Below, piece by piece: positions 61,842-64,000 of a stretch of 64,000 bases of DNA; positions within the stretch are counted from its first letter, which is position 1, and every line of letters begins with the position of its first letter. The notes below the pieces were generated by a model. The model saw only the letters and a program-made list of their open reading frames with translations. It had not been told where the DNA came from and ran no database searches. Origin of the DNA: JAZKBN01 sp040388605 (GTDB taxonomy: Bacteria; Bacteroidota; Bacteroidia; Cytophagales; Flexibacteraceae); the NCBI GenBank assembly GCA_040388605.1, contig JAZKBN010000013.1, forward strand, positions 1 through 64,000. The letters are read 5' to 3'. The translations under genes were made by a program, and so were the position numbers.

Positions 61842-64000
61842 CTACTTCAGCACATCTATCCAGCTGCTGCCTTTAACGGGGCCGTTACGGCCATTGTATT
61901 TATACACTACATAGTAAATACCTGCCGGGCAATCTGCGCAGCTGAAGTTGTTTTTGTAATTGCTGCCTGAATATACTTTTTCGCCCCAGCGATTAAAAAT
62001 ATTGACCTCTGCGTTGGCATTGGCGGGCAGGTTTTTGAATTCAAGGTAATCGTTACGGGTATCGCTGTTGGGGGTAATTACATTGTTATAGCTCACATCG
62101 GGGCAGAGCGAATCAGCAAAGGTTACAAATTGTTCTGCAAGAGATTCGCAGTTGCGTAACATTTTCCTGAGTGTGACTTTTACAGTGGCAGAGCCGCCGT
62201 TCAGGTAGTTTATATTGAACCTGAATACACTGCCTGTACTGCTCTCAGATGTGAAATCGCTGCTTACGGTCCAGAGGTATTTTGTATCCGGGTCTTCCGG
62301 GCCTGGGTCGGGGCGTTTAACAATGAAGTAAGCTGCATCGTTGGTGCAATACAGCGTATCGCCAATAATTACAGGCGCACCTGGGGTGCTTTCGGCAGGA
62401 ACAAGTATAAAGCTGCGCAGGTTGCAGGTTTTATTTATTAGGAACAGGGTATCGTTAGGCCTGGCTGCTGCCGACAAATCAAAGTAGAATACGGTGTTAC
62501 CGTTTTCAAAAGCCTGCCTTTTCGGGCTTAGCCCAATGGGGTATTGCCAATGTATGCCCGTATCTAAAGGTTCATTTCCCGGGTAGTAAACCGAAAATTC
62601 GGTTGGTGTGCAAAGCAGGTTGGTATAATATCTTTTTAATTCGGGCGGCGCGGTATTGAAACCTACCTTCATGCTGTCGGTATTGCTGCATTGGCCGCTT
62701 GTTACGGTAAACCTGAGCCAGGCCGAGCTTTGGCCCGGCAAAGGCCGGAGCTGCACATCGGCCATCATGTCTGAGGTGGTGAAAACTCCGCCTGAGGTGC
62801 TCCAGCTGTAAGCAGAACCTGCCGGGAAAACGGAAGGGTCTACGGAGTAGTTACCTGTTTGGCTTCCGCATAAGGTTTTGGGGCCTTTTATCAGGGGTTT
62901 GGGTATCGGCGGCGTAATGGTTACGCTTACCATATTACTCAGTGCGGAAGTACAGCCGGAAGCAGTTATGATGCTTACTGCATAATTGCCGCTTCGGTTC
63001 GCAATCAGTTGACTGAAGGAGCCGGCAGGCGCCCCGTTATAGGTCCAAAGATGGGTATAACCGGTTAAAGCTGAATCAGGCAAGGTAAGCAGCACCGAAC
63101 CGCCGCTGCACAGGCTTATTGGCCCGGCCGGGGAAACAGAAACCGGCCCGGGCACCGGGAAAACGTTAACCGTTACAGAATCAGGAGCGCTTTGGCAGCC
63201 GTTGTTTGAAGCCCTTAAATAATATTTGCCCGGGCTGCGCACGGTTATGCTGCCGGCCCTTGAGCCGTTGCTCCATAAATTGTTTGTCGGCAGGCTCGAA
63301 ATTAAAACAACGCTGTCGCCGGAGCAGAAACTCAGCGGACCCAATGCCCTTAATACCGGCTTTTGTACAGAACCGAAGCTGACCGTTACCGCTGCGCTTG
63401 GTACCGATGTGCAACCGTTTAAAACCCGCCTTACCGTATAGGTGCCCGGTTGCCTCACAGTTATACCCCGTTCCGTAGAGCCTGTGCTCCAAAGGTTGCC
63501 CGTGGCATTGTCGGAGTAAAGTGAGTCATTGGCTCCTATGCAAAAAGTAACATTGCCGGCCGGGCTTATTACCGGCGCAGCCGGAACAGGCGTTACGCTT
63601 ACCGTGACCCCCGCGCTTGAACCCGAAGTGCAGCCGTTTGCCAGCACCCTGACAGTGTAAGTGCCCGGGTTTCGCACAGTTATATTTTGCGTTCTTTCGC
63701 CGTTGCTCCAAATATAAGCCTGGCTTGCCGAAACAGTTAATGTAACACTTCCGCCTTCGCAGATTGCTAAAGGTGAATTGGTGCTTATTACAGGTACAGG
63801 GGGCGTTTGCGTAACATCTACAATTACAGATGCGCTTGTTACTGATGTGCAGCCGTTCTGCACCTGCCGAACACTGAAGGTACCTGTGCTGCCAATTGTT
63901 ATGCTTTGGGTGGTTTCGCCTGTGCTCCAAACATTCCCCGTTGCAGAAGATGATGTGAGCGTAACGCTGCCGCCAACGCAGAAACTAAGCTGCCCGGCCG
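61842..64000 (-). CDS. Ig/PKD-repeat protein with type B (gliding-motility-associated) C-terminal domain, 5' end outside window
   Basis: At least 718 residues, open to the right edge, so the start is outside. A GTG-initiated frame at 63863 is only an internal Val, since in-frame sequence continues upstream (RQVQNGCTSV). The N-terminal visible part is a series of Ig-like modules of 75-90 residues (CEGGSVTLTVSASQAYIWSN and similar). The last 85 residues are a type B T9SS domain (SYNNVITPNSDTRNDYLEFK, IFNRWGEKVY, ending WIDVLK). Proteins with this domain normally need a PorP/SprF-like partner; none is encoded next to it here. Confidence 0.85.
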   Translation of the reverse strand, partial: AGQLSFCVGGSVTLTSSSATGNVWSTGETTQSITIGSTGTFSVRQVQNGCTSVTSASVIVDVTQTPPVPVISTNSPLAICEGGSVTLTVSASQAYIWSNGERTQNITVRNPGTYTVRVLANGCTSGSSAGVTVSVTPVPAAPVISPAGNVTFCIGANDSLYSDNATGNLWSTGSTERGITVRQPGTYTVRRVLNGCTSVPSAAVTVSFGSVQKPVLRALGPLSFCSGDSVVLISSLPTNNLWSNGSRAGSITVRSPGKYYLRASNNGCQSAPDSVTVNVFPVPGPVSVSPAGPISLCSGGSVLLTLPDSALTGYTHLWTYNGAPAGSFSQLIANRSGNYAVSIITASGCTSALSNMVSVTITPPIPKPLIKGPKTLCGSQTGNYSVDPSVFPAGSAYSWSTSGGVFTTSDMMADVQLRPLPGQSSAWLRFTVTSGQCSNTDSMKVGFNTAPPELKRYYTNLLCTPTEFSVYYPGNEPLDTGIHWQYPIGLSPKRQAFENGNTVFYFDLSAAARPNDTLFLINKTCNLRSFILVPAESTPGAPVIIGDTLYCTNDAAYFIVKRPDPGPEDPDTKYLWTVSSDFTSESSTGSVFRFNINYLNGGSATVKVTLRKMLRNCESLAEQFVTFADSLCPDVSYNNVITPNSDTRNDYLEFKNLPANANAEVNIFNRWGEKVYSGSNYKNNFSCADCPAGIYYVVYKYNGRNGPVKGSSWIDVLK

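Noticed and set aside
63863..63863. GTG start of the type B CTD gene within the window
   Set aside because: It is an internal valine; the frame and the Ig-like module continue upstream to the window edge.

Overview
The window is from a member of the Bacteroidota, probably Sphingobacteriales or Chitinophagales-like. The signs are many secreted proteins ending in type IX secretion system (T9SS) sorting domains, a PorP/SprF-family protein, regulators combining TPR, membrane and LuxR-type helix-turn-helix (HTH) parts, a DksA with a degenerate zinc finger, and promoters of the form TTG-N20-TAnnTTTG. There is no Shine-Dalgarno pattern to rely on. No rRNA, tRNA, CRISPR array, transposase or phage gene was found. 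A 10-base N run at 2369-2378 marks an assembly gap.

Layout. 1-11.8 kb (minus strand): a giant secreted adhesin-like protein (BACON, HYDIN-like repeats, two C-type-lectin-like domains) that runs off the left edge, then a cohesin/dockerin/T9SS locus (three cohesin-bearing secreted proteins plus PorP/SprF) and a small HTH protein. 12.1-18.8 kb (plus): four tandem paralogous TPR-membrane-coiled-coil-HTH regulators with near-identical ends and diverged sensor halves. 19-26 kb: secreted M23 peptidase, a membrane protein of unknown function, a toxin-antitoxin-like pair, inositol monophosphatase and an Omp85 barrel. 26.6-30 kb: three tandem membrane proteins built from J-domain, Ig-like and RDD parts. 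30-32.6 kb: a lipoprotein, a noncoding region holding three tandem copies of a promoter plus hairpin-ended transcript unit, and a beta-barrel protein. 33-39.5 kb: a secreted TPR-CHAT protease-like protein and a Septu-type (PtuA ATPase/PtuB HNH) defence pair. 39.5-45 kb: PaaG-like hydratase/isomerase, lipoprotein, a tiny protein that is little more than a T9SS domain, a methyltransferase and a PorE-like OmpA protein. 45-50 kb: two propeller-like T9SS proteins whose sorting-domain DNA is almost identical. 50.5-57 kb: asnS, a solitary atpG with a structured leader, an XRE-pentapeptide repeat regulator, an unknown gene pair, dksA and a TetR regulator with a palindromic operator. 57-64 kb: an SBBP-repeat T9SS protein, another type A T9SS protein, and a type B CTD (gliding-motility-associated C-terminal) protein that runs off the right edge.

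How they work together. Much of the window serves cell-surface display: substrates exported by Sec and then T9SS, outer-membrane partners (PorP/SprF, Omp85, PorE-like) and likely envelope-sensing regulators. Housekeeping genes (asnS, atpG, suhB, dksA) are scattered between these. The items most likely to be undescribed are the triplicated noncoding transcript array (31.0-31.9 kb), the four-gene regulator array with constant ends and variable sensors, and the J-Ig-RDD membrane trio.
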